Source: Vibrio brasiliensis LMG 20546 (GTDB lineage Bacteria; Pseudomonadota; Gammaproteobacteria; Enterobacterales; Vibrionaceae). From it: 64,000 bases of DNA. Position 1 is the stretch's first letter; the number at the start of each line of letters is the position of its first letter. A program made the translations under genes and the position numbers. This document shows positions 50,907-60,097 of this stretch, one piece after another. Location: NCBI RefSeq assembly GCF_000189255.1, contig NZ_AEVS01000102.1, positions 1 through 64,000 of the forward strand, read 5' to 3'. The notes under the pieces were generated by a model. The model was not told the origin of the DNA, did not search any database, and saw only the letters and a list, made by a program, of their open reading frames with translations.

Positions 50907-51938
50907 ATGCATAAATCTTTGTTGTTGCTTGCCATAACTTCTGCGCTCAGCGGTTGTGGCAAGGAGCTCCCTCCTGTTCCAGAACCAGAATCCAGACCCG
51001 CTAAGTTATTCACAGTCTCTGTTGGCAACGCCCAGTTTGAACGAAACTTTCCTGCCACATCAGAAGCTGGTGATAGAGCCGTATTGGCCTTTCGAGTACC
51101 CGGACAAATGCAATCTATCGATGTGCTTTCCGGGCAGATGGTCAAAAAAGGTGACGTTTTAGCTTCACTTAATCCCGATGAATACACCTTGCTAGCCAAG
51201 CAGGCGGAAGCGCAGTTCCGTTTGGCTGATGTTCAGTATCAGCGTTATAAAAAGCTGCGTAAAGATAAGGTCGTTTCCGAACAAGACTTCGATCAGGCCA
51301 AGGCGAACCATAACTCTGCGAAAGCCACATTGGAGCAAGCGAAAGCCAACCTCAGATACACCAAATTGGTTGCCCCTTACGATGGAACAATCTCAATTGT
51401 CCCTGCAGAAGAACATGAGTTCATTGCAGCCAAACAAGGTGTAATGAATATTCAGACCAATCAGCTAATGAAGGTGATTTTTCAGTTGCCGGATCATCTG
51501 CTGAACAAGTTTGCTAGCGGCGTTAACCTAACGGCCACTATGACGTATGACGCATTCCCGAATAATCAGTATGAGTTGATCTTCCAGGAAGTCGACACTG
51601 AAGCTGATCCAAAAACCGGTTCGTACAAGGTAACTATGATTATGGAGCGTCCTGCTGATGTTGGCATACTTCCGGGTATGGCAGGCTCTGTCCACGTTGC
51701 GGTTGAGTCGACCGGAGCAACCCAGATTCCTCAATCAGCTTTAATTGAGCAAGACGGTAACACCTACGTGTGGCGTGTTGACTCTGACGGTATTGTTTCG
51801 CAGGCGCAAGTTGAGCTAAACGATAGACGTCAGGTGCAGGATGGTCTCAGTGAAGGCGATCAGATCATTGTCTCTGGTGTCAGTGGGATTGAGCCTGGGA
51901 TTAAAGTTCGTGAATGGATTAAAGAGCGAGGGTTGTAA
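50907..51938 (+). CDS. RND efflux periplasmic adaptor 1 (lipoprotein)
   Basis: Membrane fusion protein of 343 aa. Signal peptide with lipobox ALSG-C17, then the barrel-sandwich lipoyl halves (VLAFRVPGQMQSIDVLSGQMVKKGDVLASLNPDEY), an alpha-helical hairpin around AEAQFRLADVQYQRYKKLRKDK, and the beta-barrel and membrane-proximal domains. First of two adaptors followed by one pump gene. This order matches V. cholerae vexIJK, but I do not assign that name without comparison. Confidence 0.9.
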   Translation: MHKSLLLLAITSALSGCGKELPPVPEPESRPAKLFTVSVGNAQFERNFPATSEAGDRAVLAFRVPGQMQSIDVLSGQMVKKGDVLASLNPDEYTLLAKQAEAQFRLADVQYQRYKKLRKDKVVSEQDFDQAKANHNSAKATLEQAKANLRYTKLVAPYDGTISIVPAEEHEFIAAKQGVMNIQTNQLMKVIFQLPDHLLNKFASGVNLTATMTYDAFPNNQYELIFQEVDTEADPKTGSYKVTMIMERPADVGILPGMAGSVHVAVESTGATQIPQSALIEQDGNTYVWRVDSDGIVSQAQVELNDRRQVQDGLSEGDQIIVSGVSGIEPGIKVREWIKERGL

Positions 51939-51939
51939 G

Positions 51940-53028
51940 ATGAAACAGTGGTTAAGTCTTGGTGCCCTTACATCGGTAGCCATGTTGGCTGGCTGTGGTG
52001 GAGAGCCACAATATGTCGATTTTGGTACACCTAAAGTGAAGGTGGTCGATCTTTCCAGTCAGACAGTGACTGAAGACAGGCTCTATTTCCCTGCGGTAGC
52101 AAATGCTGCAGAACGGTCACACCTAAGCTTCCGTGTTGCTGGTGAAATAAGTCGTATCTATGTCAAAGAGGGTGACCAGTTGAAGAAGGGCGATCTGATT
52201 GCTGAATTAGACCCAACTGATTATCAACTTGATGTCGATAATGCCTCGGCGCGTTTTAGTGTAGTCGACAGCCAGTACAAGCGTTCTAAACCTCTGGTTG
52301 ATAAAGGCCTGTTGGCTAAATCTCAGTTTGATGAGATTGCAGCAAACCGACAGATTGCCTACGCAGAGTTGGAGTTGGCTAAGCTACGTTTGTCATTCAC
52401 AAAACTCCTTGCCCCGGTTGATGGCATCATTTCCCGAGTCAGTGCCGACCAGTTTGAAAACATTCAGGTTGGGCAGCAAATCGTCAATATTCATAGTGTT
52501 GAGAACGTCGAAGTTCTGATTCAGCTTCCTGACCGTTTGTACGTAAACCAGCCTAAACAGGGAGTTCTTTCTCAGATCCAAGCGCTGGTTAAAGTACCAA
52601 GCGGCAATGAATACACCGCGCAGATTAAAGAGTTCACCACCGAGCCGGACCCTGCGACTGGCACCTTTACCGTTACGCTTTCTCTGCCTATGCCTGAACA
52701 AGAGTACATTTTGGATGGCATGGCTGTAGAGGTCACTTCAAAAGGAGAGGACATTGGTCTGGAACTCAATCAAGGGGTTCAGGTGCCTATCGAAGCGATA
52801 TTCAATGCTGACGGTGATTCTCTGGACAAAGAGAGCAAATTTGTCTGGCGCTTAAACCCTGATAGCACGGTAACTAAGCAGCAAGTACGAGTAGGTAAGG
52901 CGACCAGAGATTCAGTGCAGATCTTAGATGGTCTGAGTCTGGATGATACGGTCGTTACAGCGGGTGTTTCCAGATTAAGAGAAGGAATGCAGGTGCAAGT
53001 GATTAAACAGGAGGCAGGTGATGAGTGA
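51940..53028 (+). CDS. RND efflux periplasmic adaptor 2 (lipoprotein)
   Basis: Second adaptor, 362 aa from ATG 51940, one base after the stop of adaptor 1. Lipobox MLAG-C19. The same domain order is seen (LSFRVAGEISRIYVKEGDQLKKGDLIAELDPTDY, hairpin, LAPVDGIISRVSADQFENI). The two adaptors are clearly paralogous but diverged, which suggests a hetero-hexameric adaptor ring. Overlaps the pump gene by 8 nt. Confidence 0.9.
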   Translation: MKQWLSLGALTSVAMLAGCGGEPQYVDFGTPKVKVVDLSSQTVTEDRLYFPAVANAAERSHLSFRVAGEISRIYVKEGDQLKKGDLIAELDPTDYQLDVDNASARFSVVDSQYKRSKPLVDKGLLAKSQFDEIAANRQIAYAELELAKLRLSFTKLLAPVDGIISRVSADQFENIQVGQQIVNIHSVENVEVLIQLPDRLYVNQPKQGVLSQIQALVKVPSGNEYTAQIKEFTTEPDPATGTFTVTLSLPMPEQEYILDGMAVEVTSKGEDIGLELNQGVQVPIEAIFNADGDSLDKESKFVWRLNPDSTVTKQQVRVGKATRDSVQILDGLSLDDTVVTAGVSRLREGMQVQVIKQEAGDE

Positions 53029-56000
53029 AGTAAACAATAACGTGCCTCAGGACGATGACAAGATTACTGGTGTCGCTGCCTACTTTATTCGCAACCGTGT
53101 GATCAGTTGGATGATCTCGCTGATATTCCTTATTGGCGGCGTTGCAGCATTTTTCGGCTTAGGACGCTTAGAAGATCCAGCCTTCACAATCAAAGATGCA
53201 ATGGTGGTCACCTCTTACCCGGGAGCCACACCACAACAGGTGGAAGAAGAAGTAACGTATCCACTTGAGAAAGCGATTCAACAGCTGACTTATGTCGATG
53301 AGGTCAACTCGATTTCGAGCCGAGGTTTATCGCAAATTACCGTGACCATGAAAAATAACTATGGTCCCGACGATTTGCCGCAGATATGGGATGAGCTGCG
53401 ACGTAAGGTTAATGACCTCAAGGGGCAATTACCGCCAGGGGTCAATGAGCCTCAAGTGATTGACGACTTTGGCGACGTTTACGGTATTTTGCTTGCCGTA
53501 ACGGGTGATGGCTACAGCTATAAAGAGCTGCTCGATTACGTCGATTACCTCAGACGAGAGTTAGAACTGATCGATGGGGTGAGTAAGATTTCCGTATCAG
53601 GGCAACAGCAAGAGCAAGTCTTCATTGAGATTTCGATGAAGCGGATGAGTAGTCTCGGTCTGTCACCTACCACGGTATTCAACCTGCTGTCGACGCAAAA
53701 CGTCGTCTCTGATGCAGGGGCGATTCGGATTGGTGATGAGTATATTCGTATCCACCCGACAGGTGAGTTCCAGAATGTCGATCAGCTAGGTGATTTGATT
53801 CTGACTGAAAGCGGTGCGCAAGGCCTTATTTACCTAAAAGACGTGGCTGAAATCACACGCGGCTATGTCGAAGTACCGAGTAATATCATTACCTTCAACG
53901 GTGATCTGGCGCTAAACCTTGGTGTCTCTTTTGCCCAGGGGGTCAACGTTGTTGAAGTCGGTAAGCGCTTTGACCGTCGATTGGCTGAGCTCAAGTATCA
54001 ACAACCAGTGGGCGTTAATATCTCTGAGATATACAGCCAGCCAAAAGAAGTAGATAAATCGGTAAGTGGCTTTGTAGTCAGCCTTGGTCAGGCAGTGGCG
54101 ATTGTTATCATCGTTCTGCTGTTCTTTATGGGGCTGCGTTCAGGTCTGCTTATTGGCTTAATTCTATTACTGACGGTCTTGGGTACTTTCATCTTTATGA
54201 AGTACTTTGCCATCGACCTGCAGCGAATCTCGCTCGGTGCACTGGTTATCGCCTTAGGTATGCTGGTGGATAACGCCATAGTGGTGGTCGAAGGGATATT
54301 AATCGGTACCCAGAAAGGGCGAACGAGAATGCAGGCCGCGACCGACATAGTGACCCAGACTAAGTGGCCGCTATTGGGTGCGACGGTCATCGCGGTTACC
54401 GCATTTGCGCCGATTGGTTTGTCTGAAGATGCGACGGGTGAATATTGTGGCACCTTGTTTACCGTTCTGCTTATCTCGCTCATGCTGAGTTGGTTTACCG
54501 CTATTTCTTTAACGCCATTCTTTGCCGATATCTTCTTCAAAGGTCAGAAGTTCAAACAGGATGGCGAAGAGAGTGACCCATACAATGGAATGATCTTCGT
54601 GATGTACAAGGGCTTCCTGGAGTTCTGTATGAAGCGAGCATGGTTGACCGTAATTGTATTGATCCTTGGTCTGGCTGCGAGTATTGCAGGCTTTACCCAA
54701 GTGAAGCAGTCATTCTTCCCGTCATCGACTACACCTATCTTCCAGGCCGATATCTGGTTACCGGAAGGAACGGATATTCGAGCGACTAACACCAAGCTTA
54801 AAGCGCTGGAGTCGTGGTTATCTGAACAGGATGGCGTTGAACATATCACGACAACGGCAGGTAAAGGCCTGCAACGCTTTATGCTGACTTATGCGCCGGA
54901 GAAGAGTTACGCGGGTTACGGTGAGATCACGACAAGGGTGACCAGTTACGAGGAGCTTGCCAGCTTAATGACTAACTTCAGGCAGCATCTCGAAGATAAG
55001 TTCCCTGAAATTAACTACAAGCTCAAGCAGATCGAATTAGGTCCGGGTGGTGGTGCCAAGATTGAAGCACGAGTTATTGGTTCTGATCCGACGATTCTGC
55101 GCGGTATTGCTAAACAGGTCGAAGACATCATGCATGCGGATCCGGGAGCGACGAACATTCGTCACGACTGGCGTGAGCGTACTAAAGTACTTGAACCTCA
55201 GTTCAACGAAAGTCAGGCTCGACGTTACGGCATCACCAAATCAGATGTCGATGAGTTCCTGTCAATGTCATTCTCGGGTAAGTCGATAGGTGTTTACCGT
55301 GACGGTACAACACTAATGCCGATCGTTGCTCGTTTACCGGAAGAAGAGCGAGTCGATATTCGTAATATCGAAGGGATGAAAATCTGGAGTCCTGCGTTGA
55401 GTGAGTACATCCCGCTCCAGCAAGTGACTATGGGCTACGACATTCGTTGGGAAGACCCAATCATTGTGCGTAAGAACCGTAAGCGTATGCTGACGGTAAT
55501 GGCCGATCCGGACATCCTGGGTGAAGAGACGGCAGCGACTCTGCAGAAACGCTTAATGCCGCAAATAGAAGCCATTCAACTGCCACCGGGTTATTCGTTA
55601 GAGTGGGGCGGTGAATATGAATCTTCTGGTGAAGCGCAGGCCTCTCTGTTTACTACCATGCCGATGGGCTACCTGTTTATGTTCCTGGTGACCGTGTTCC
55701 TGTTTAACTCGGTTAAAGAGCCATTGATCGTATGGTTAACGGTGCCATTGGCGATTATCGGTGTAACTACAGGTCTGCTGGCACTCAATACGCCATTTGG
55801 CTTTATGGCCCTGCTTGGTTTCCTTAGCTTATCAGGTATGCTGCTCAAAAATGGTATCGTTCTGCTTGACCAGATTGAGATTGAGATGCACTCAGGTAAA
55901 GACCCTTATGTAGCGGTCGTTGATGCGGCGTTGAGTCGTGTACGTCCGGTATGTATGGCGGCAATCACAACCATTCTCGGTATGATTCCGCTGTTACCTG

Positions 56001-56122
56001 ACATCTTCTTTAAGCCGATGGCGGTGACCATTATGTTTGGTTTAGGATTTGCAACGGTACTGACACTTATTGTCGTACCAGTGTTGTATCGTCTATTCCA
56101 CAAAGTTAAAGTGCCAAACTAA
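53021..56122 (+). CDS. RND efflux pump (AcrB/AcrF-type inner-membrane transporter)
   Basis: A 1033-aa transporter with 12 TM helices and two large periplasmic loops, of the HAE1 family. ATG 53021 has GGAGG upstream; a GTG immediately before is not needed. In TM4 the relay motif is GMLVDNAIVVVEG, with D417 kept but N418 in place of the second Asp of AcrB (D407-D408); K943 in LLKNGIVLLD corresponds to AcrB K940. A TolC-like outer-membrane channel must come from elsewhere. Confidence 0.93.
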   Translation: MSEVNNNVPQDDDKITGVAAYFIRNRVISWMISLIFLIGGVAAFFGLGRLEDPAFTIKDAMVVTSYPGATPQQVEEEVTYPLEKAIQQLTYVDEVNSISSRGLSQITVTMKNNYGPDDLPQIWDELRRKVNDLKGQLPPGVNEPQVIDDFGDVYGILLAVTGDGYSYKELLDYVDYLRRELELIDGVSKISVSGQQQEQVFIEISMKRMSSLGLSPTTVFNLLSTQNVVSDAGAIRIGDEYIRIHPTGEFQNVDQLGDLILTESGAQGLIYLKDVAEITRGYVEVPSNIITFNGDLALNLGVSFAQGVNVVEVGKRFDRRLAELKYQQPVGVNISEIYSQPKEVDKSVSGFVVSLGQAVAIVIIVLLFFMGLRSGLLIGLILLLTVLGTFIFMKYFAIDLQRISLGALVIALGMLVDNAIVVVEGILIGTQKGRTRMQAATDIVTQTKWPLLGATVIAVTAFAPIGLSEDATGEYCGTLFTVLLISLMLSWFTAISLTPFFADIFFKGQKFKQDGEESDPYNGMIFVMYKGFLEFCMKRAWLTVIVLILGLAASIAGFTQVKQSFFPSSTTPIFQADIWLPEGTDIRATNTKLKALESWLSEQDGVEHITTTAGKGLQRFMLTYAPEKSYAGYGEITTRVTSYEELASLMTNFRQHLEDKFPEINYKLKQIELGPGGGAKIEARVIGSDPTILRGIAKQVEDIMHADPGATNIRHDWRERTKVLEPQFNESQARRYGITKSDVDEFLSMSFSGKSIGVYRDGTTLMPIVARLPEEERVDIRNIEGMKIWSPALSEYIPLQQVTMGYDIRWEDPIIVRKNRKRMLTVMADPDILGEETAATLQKRLMPQIEAIQLPPGYSLEWGGEYESSGEAQASLFTTMPMGYLFMFLVTVFLFNSVKEPLIVWLTVPLAIIGVTTGLLALNTPFGFMALLGFLSLSGMLLKNGIVLLDQIEIEMHSGKDPYVAVVDAALSRVRPVCMAAITTILGMIPLLPDIFFKPMAVTIMFGLGFATVLTLIVVPVLYRLFHKVKVPN

Positions 56123-56139
56123 CAGCAACAATGGATTAA

Positions 56140-56174
56140 GCGCCCCTGACTCTGTTGGGGGCGTTTGTTTTTAA
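56140..56174 (+). terminator. Intrinsic terminator of the RND operon
   Basis: AAGCGCCCC (56140-56148) pairs with GGGGCGTTT (56160-56168), followed by GTTTTT. Confidence 0.82.
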
Positions 56175-56186
56175 AGGAGAAGACGA

Positions 56187-56750
56187 ATGAGCAAGGATTC
56201 AACCTGCGCATGGGCAATGAACCATGAACTGGAACGCGAGTATCATGATGCAGAGTGGGGCGTACCCGTTTATGACGATACGGTATTGTTTGAGTTCATC
56301 ACTCTGGAAGGGGCGCAAGCGGGTCTTAGCTGGATCACGATTCTCAAAAAACGCGAGGGTTATCGTGCTGCATTTGAAGGCTATGATTTAGCAAAACTTG
56401 CTAAGTATGACGAGTCCGAAGCAGAGCGCATAATAGAGAATTTCGATGTTGTTAAGCATCGCGGTAAGATTAACTCAGTGTTTAGTAATGCTCGTGCGGC
56501 GATAGCGCTTCAGGAAGAGTATGGCAGTCTGTCTGATGCTCTGTGGCAGTTCGTCGATGGTAAACCTGTCATCAATCAGTGGACAGAAATGAGCGATGTA
56601 CCAGCCGCGACAGAACAGTCTAAAGCAATGAGTAAGTTTCTCAAAAAGAAAGGCTTCAAATTCGTCGGAGAGACAATTTGCTATGCATTTATGCAGGCAG
56701 TAGGAATGGTCGATGACCACCTTATAAATTGCCCGAAGAAAACCGCCTAA
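56187..56750 (+). CDS. tag: DNA-3-methyladenine glycosylase I
   Basis: A 187-aa base-excision enzyme of the HhH superfamily removing 3-methyladenine. Signature regions: CAWAMNHELEREYHDAEWGVP, EGAQAGLSWITILKKRE and GFKFVGETICYAFMQAVGMVDDH. The zinc ligands (Cys7, a His in the YHD region, then His and Cys in DDHLINC) are all present. Confidence 0.96.
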   Translation: MSKDSTCAWAMNHELEREYHDAEWGVPVYDDTVLFEFITLEGAQAGLSWITILKKREGYRAAFEGYDLAKLAKYDESEAERIIENFDVVKHRGKINSVFSNARAAIALQEEYGSLSDALWQFVDGKPVINQWTEMSDVPAATEQSKAMSKFLKKKGFKFVGETICYAFMQAVGMVDDHLINCPKKTA

Positions 56751-56789
56751 CCGTCATTGGCAGCCGATCTTATGCTGCCAATACAATAA

Positions 56790-57644
56790 TTATCGACCCT
56801 GGTCGTGAATTCTCTCCAGAGCTTCAACACGCCTTAGCTGAGTAGCATCGAAGCTCTGTTCTCTAAGTTGAGCAATTTGCTCAAGCTTGTCCTGTTCAGC
56901 CAGAGCGCCAGAATTAAGTAGCTCGTCTCGATGCAGAAGATAAGAATCCAGAGCTGTCTGAAAAGAGGCTCGCTGTTGATCGAGTGTTTCGAGTCGCTCA
57001 GCGCCGGCTTCACCGACCAGTTCGACTCTGGCGATATATCTCTGTTGGTCGTCGAGCGTTGATAGCGAGTTGAGATTGCTCACTAGCTGATTGTTTCTTT
57101 CTGCCTGCTGAACGTATTCAGGCATATCAATAAGTTGATCCGCGAGTTGGGCTTGCTTCTGCTCGCCAGCTAAATCATTTTGCGCAATCTTTATTTTCTC
57201 TATCGCCAGTTGACGCAAGTGGTTCTCCTCACCAAATAGCTGTTCGATTTGCTGTTGGGAGAAGTACTCAAGCTGCAGTTGCAGGATTTGTAAGTGGAGC
57301 TGCTCTAAGTCCACAGCGGTCAGTTGAGTGGTTTGCAGTGATTCAAGCCCTGCCAGCGCCTGCTTGTATTGCAGATAAAGCGCAAACAGCTCTTCCTCGC
57401 TGTTTAGCTCGCTGTCACTTAAGGCACGCTGACTGACCCTTTGTTTAATCTGATCAAGATTCTGCTCACCCAGACTACTTAACGAAAAATCGAAAAAGTG
57501 CCTGGTGGTTGTCTGATCGATCTCTACATCTGCTTGAGATGGTGCAACTGACGCGTTGGCAGCGGGGGAATCGGAATAATAAAAGACCGCTCCTAGCCCA
57601 ACAGAAGTCACAAGAGAAACGGTAATTAGAGCGGTCATTTTCAT
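56790..57644 (-). CDS. lifO: Lipase-specific foldase (lipase chaperone)
   Basis: A 284-aa membrane-anchored steric chaperone needed for folding of the neighbouring lipase. ATG 57644 (MKMTALITVSLVTSVGLGAVF) has AAGGA nearby and opens one N-terminal TM. The family motif region is RHFFDFSLSSLGE (RxxFDY/FxxS-type). The remainder is helical, with many Gln and Glu, ending ERIHDQGR. Begins 10 nt after the lipase stop. Confidence 0.9.
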   Translation of the reverse strand: MKMTALITVSLVTSVGLGAVFYYSDSPAANASVAPSQADVEIDQTTTRHFFDFSLSSLGEQNLDQIKQRVSQRALSDSELNSEEELFALYLQYKQALAGLESLQTTQLTAVDLEQLHLQILQLQLEYFSQQQIEQLFGEENHLRQLAIEKIKIAQNDLAGEQKQAQLADQLIDMPEYVQQAERNNQLVSNLNSLSTLDDQQRYIARVELVGEAGAERLETLDQQRASFQTALDSYLLHRDELLNSGALAEQDKLEQIAQLREQSFDATQLRRVEALERIHDQGR

Positions 57645-57654
57645 TAGGTTATCC

Positions 57655-58590
57655 TTATAGCCCTTGCTGTTTGAGACGATTAGCGTGTTGGCGATAGAGG
57701 GTGACAGGATCGGTTTCAAACAGATGATGGAGACCTAACATCCCGTTAATCTCGTCGAGGTGATTCATCCTGTAGTCATCACGAATTACTTTGCCTAAAT
57801 GAGTGCTGCATGTCCCGACTAAGCCATCGTTTGGTTCATCGAATGCCCAACCGAGTACTACCATCGCACCATCAGTGGGGTCTAGAAGGTTGGTAAAATT
57901 GGAAGCCCCGGTCCAAGAGTAGTAATAGACGCCATTGCTAGCGAGAAGGTCACCCTCACCACATTCACTGTTTGGAATACCGTAAGGGTGGTGTTGGTTG
58001 AAAGCCAGCGAGCCTTCGGTAGTCAGAGCCTCTAACGACGCCAGAGGGTCTTGATCGAGATCTGTGCCGCCAGAAAGTAGGTTAATCAGTGTCGTTAGTC
58101 CGCCAGCAAGTTTGACGGCTAACCCTTCTAAACCTGAACCTTCTGCTACATTGCCTCTGACCAAATCAGCGACCTTAGAACCTTTGTTTACACCACCAAT
58201 GCTAGTGACCGATGCGACAAGGTCAGGACGGACGGAAGCAACATACCGAGCGGTAGGTCCACCATGGCTGTGGCCAATCAAATTGACCTTAGTCGCACCA
58301 GTTGCAGCGAGTAAGGTCTCAACTTGATTTAGTAGTTGTTCTCCTCTCACCTCGGTACTGTTTGATGCAGATACCTGTGCTACGTAAACAGTGGCTCCAT
58401 CACGAGTTAAAGCGTGAGGTATGCCATAGAAATAGTCGACTCCGGCAAGGGTATCAAAGCCAAATAGCCCGTGAACCAGCACAATAGGGTACTGGGTCTG
58501 AGTGTAGCCGCTTGCATGAGCAAGATTGGTTAATATCGGTTGCCCAATTGCCAGAGCGCAGGTAAGGACAAGTGTATAGATGTGTTTCAA
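57655..58590 (-). CDS. Secreted triacylglycerol lipase
   Basis: A 311-aa family I lipase. Translation appears to start at TTG 58590, six bases after AAGGAG; no in-frame ATG is near. Signal peptide MKHIYTLVLTCALAIGQPILTNLAHA. The oxyanion stretch is YPIVLVHGLFGF, and the nucleophile elbow GHSHGG with Ser108; the catalytic Asp lies in a NDGLV-type region (FDEPNDGLVGTCSTH) and the His in NHLDEINGML. It needs the foldase encoded just downstream and type II secretion for export. Confidence 0.93.
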   Translation of the reverse strand: MKHIYTLVLTCALAIGQPILTNLAHASGYTQTQYPIVLVHGLFGFDTLAGVDYFYGIPHALTRDGATVYVAQVSASNSTEVRGEQLLNQVETLLAATGATKVNLIGHSHGGPTARYVASVRPDLVASVTSIGGVNKGSKVADLVRGNVAEGSGLEGLAVKLAGGLTTLINLLSGGTDLDQDPLASLEALTTEGSLAFNQHHPYGIPNSECGEGDLLASNGVYYYSWTGASNFTNLLDPTDGAMVVLGWAFDEPNDGLVGTCSTHLGKVIRDDYRMNHLDEINGMLGLHHLFETDPVTLYRQHANRLKQQGL

Positions 58591-58768
58591 AGTTAACTCC
58601 TTCTGGTATGACCTCTGATGAGATATTTAAACGTAGAAGAAAAACTGACTGATACAAATCTGACGGGTTAATGAAATGTTAAAGTGTGATGTTGTGGGAG
58701 AAAACAACAGTTTTGTTTAGCGAGTAGTTGGAAAGGCTGATTTTGAGTTATTTGTTATTAAAATCAAG

Positions 58769-58796
58769 GTATTAAAAAGCCTCGCGAACGAGGCTT
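58769..58796 (-). terminator. Intrinsic terminator of metC
   Basis: AAGCCTCG (58778-58785) pairs with CGAGGCTT (58789-58796) around a 3-nt loop. On the minus strand it is followed by TTTTAATACC. Confidence 0.85.
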
Positions 58797-58823
58797 GGTT
58801 GAATTTTGCTGAGCTATAAGCTG

Positions 58824-60029
58824 TTATGCCGTTGCTTCTTTTTCCGCAATCAGTGCGTTGTAGCGGGCAAAGCCCTGTTCGAGATCGGCGATCAAGTCAT
58901 CAACGTTCTCCAGACCGATGTGAAGGCGGATCAGAGTCCCTTCAAAGTTAGGGTTAGCTACGGTTCGTAAGCTGTTAAAGCTTTTTGGTTCATTCGCCAG
59001 AATCAGACTTTCGAAACCACCCCAGGAGTAACCCATACTAAAGTGCTTCATACCATCAAGCAGCGCTGTTGTCGCGCGAGGGTAGCTGGTGTTGAGAACA
59101 AACGAAAACAGTCCATTACCACCGGTGAAATCACGCTCAAAGAACTCATGTCCAGGACAGGTTTCTAGTGCCGGGTGACGAACATGATCCACTTCAGGTC
59201 GTGTTTGCAGCCATTGTGCGACTTTCAAACTGTTTTCTGCATGCTGACGTAGACGAACATCTAAGGTACGAATGCCGCGCAGGCCAAGATACGCGTCATC
59301 AGGAGAAACACACTGTCCCATCAGATAGCTCTGCTCTCGAAGCTGATCCCAATGCTGTTCGGTTGCAATTGCAGTGCCCAGCATAACGTCTGAGTGGCCG
59401 ACAATGTATTTAGTCGCCGCCTGAATGGAGATATCAACACCATGATCAAATGGAGAGAAGTTTACCCCTGCCGCCCAGGTGTTATCGAGCATCACAATCA
59501 TCTCGTTCTCGTGAGCGATTTTCGCCAGAGTAGGGACGTCCTGAACTTCCATGGTGATAGAACCCGGAGACTCTAAAAATAACACCTTGGTGTTAGGTTT
59601 AATCAGACTACGGATGTCTTCGCCGATGGTGGGATCGTAGTAAGTCGTCTCTACGCCCATCTTTTTAAGAATTTTTTCGCAGAAGTCACGGGTTGGTTCA
59701 TAACAAGTATCAACCATCAGAATGTGGTCGCCAGTCTCGACAAACGCCAGAATGGCGTTAGAGATTGCGGCTGTCCCACAAGGGTAAAGTGCACAACCAG
59801 CGCCACCTTCAATCTCAGTCATTGCATCTTGAAAAGCAAAGTGGGTATGGGTGCCACGGCGACCATAGAAGAGAGTTTTATTGGCTCTGTTTACTGTCGC
59901 ATGATGTTTTTCAGCAACGGTGTCAAAGACCACAGTAGAAGCGCGTTGAACCGGTGGGTTTACTACACCGTTGGTCCACTTTTTATCACGCCCTGCTGTA
60001 ACGTACTTGGTCTGTTTGCTTTCTGACAT
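58824..60029 (-). CDS. metC: Cystathionine beta-lyase
   Basis: PLP enzyme converting cystathionine to homocysteine, 401 aa. Motifs: [26 protein letters not shown], the phosphate-binding region [19 protein letters not shown] with cofactor Asp, and the Schiff-base Lys in [16 protein letters not shown], as in MetC rather than MetB. A single gene; no MetJ box was recognised in the short gap to clsA. Confidence 0.94.
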   Translation of the reverse strand: MSESKQTKYVTAGRDKKWTNGVVNPPVQRASTVVFDTVAEKHHATVNRANKTLFYGRRGTHTHFAFQDAMTEIEGGAGCALYPCGTAAISNAILAFVETGDHILMVDTCYEPTRDFCEKILKKMGVETTYYDPTIGEDIRSLIKPNTKVLFLESPGSITMEVQDVPTLAKIAHENEMIVMLDNTWAAGVNFSPFDHGVDISIQAATKYIVGHSDVMLGTAIATEQHWDQLREQSYLMGQCVSPDDAYLGLRGIRTLDVRLRQHAENSLKVAQWLQTRPEVDHVRHPALETCPGHEFFERDFTGGNGLFSFVLNTSYPRATTALLDGMKHFSMGYSWGGFESLILANEPKSFNSLRTVANPNFEGTLIRLHIGLENVDDLIADLEQGFARYNALIAEKEATA

Positions 60030-60097
60030 TGGAAGTCCTTATCTAATAACGCATTGCCTTATTTAAACCATGGCAAGGCATCAATATCAAGAGGCGA

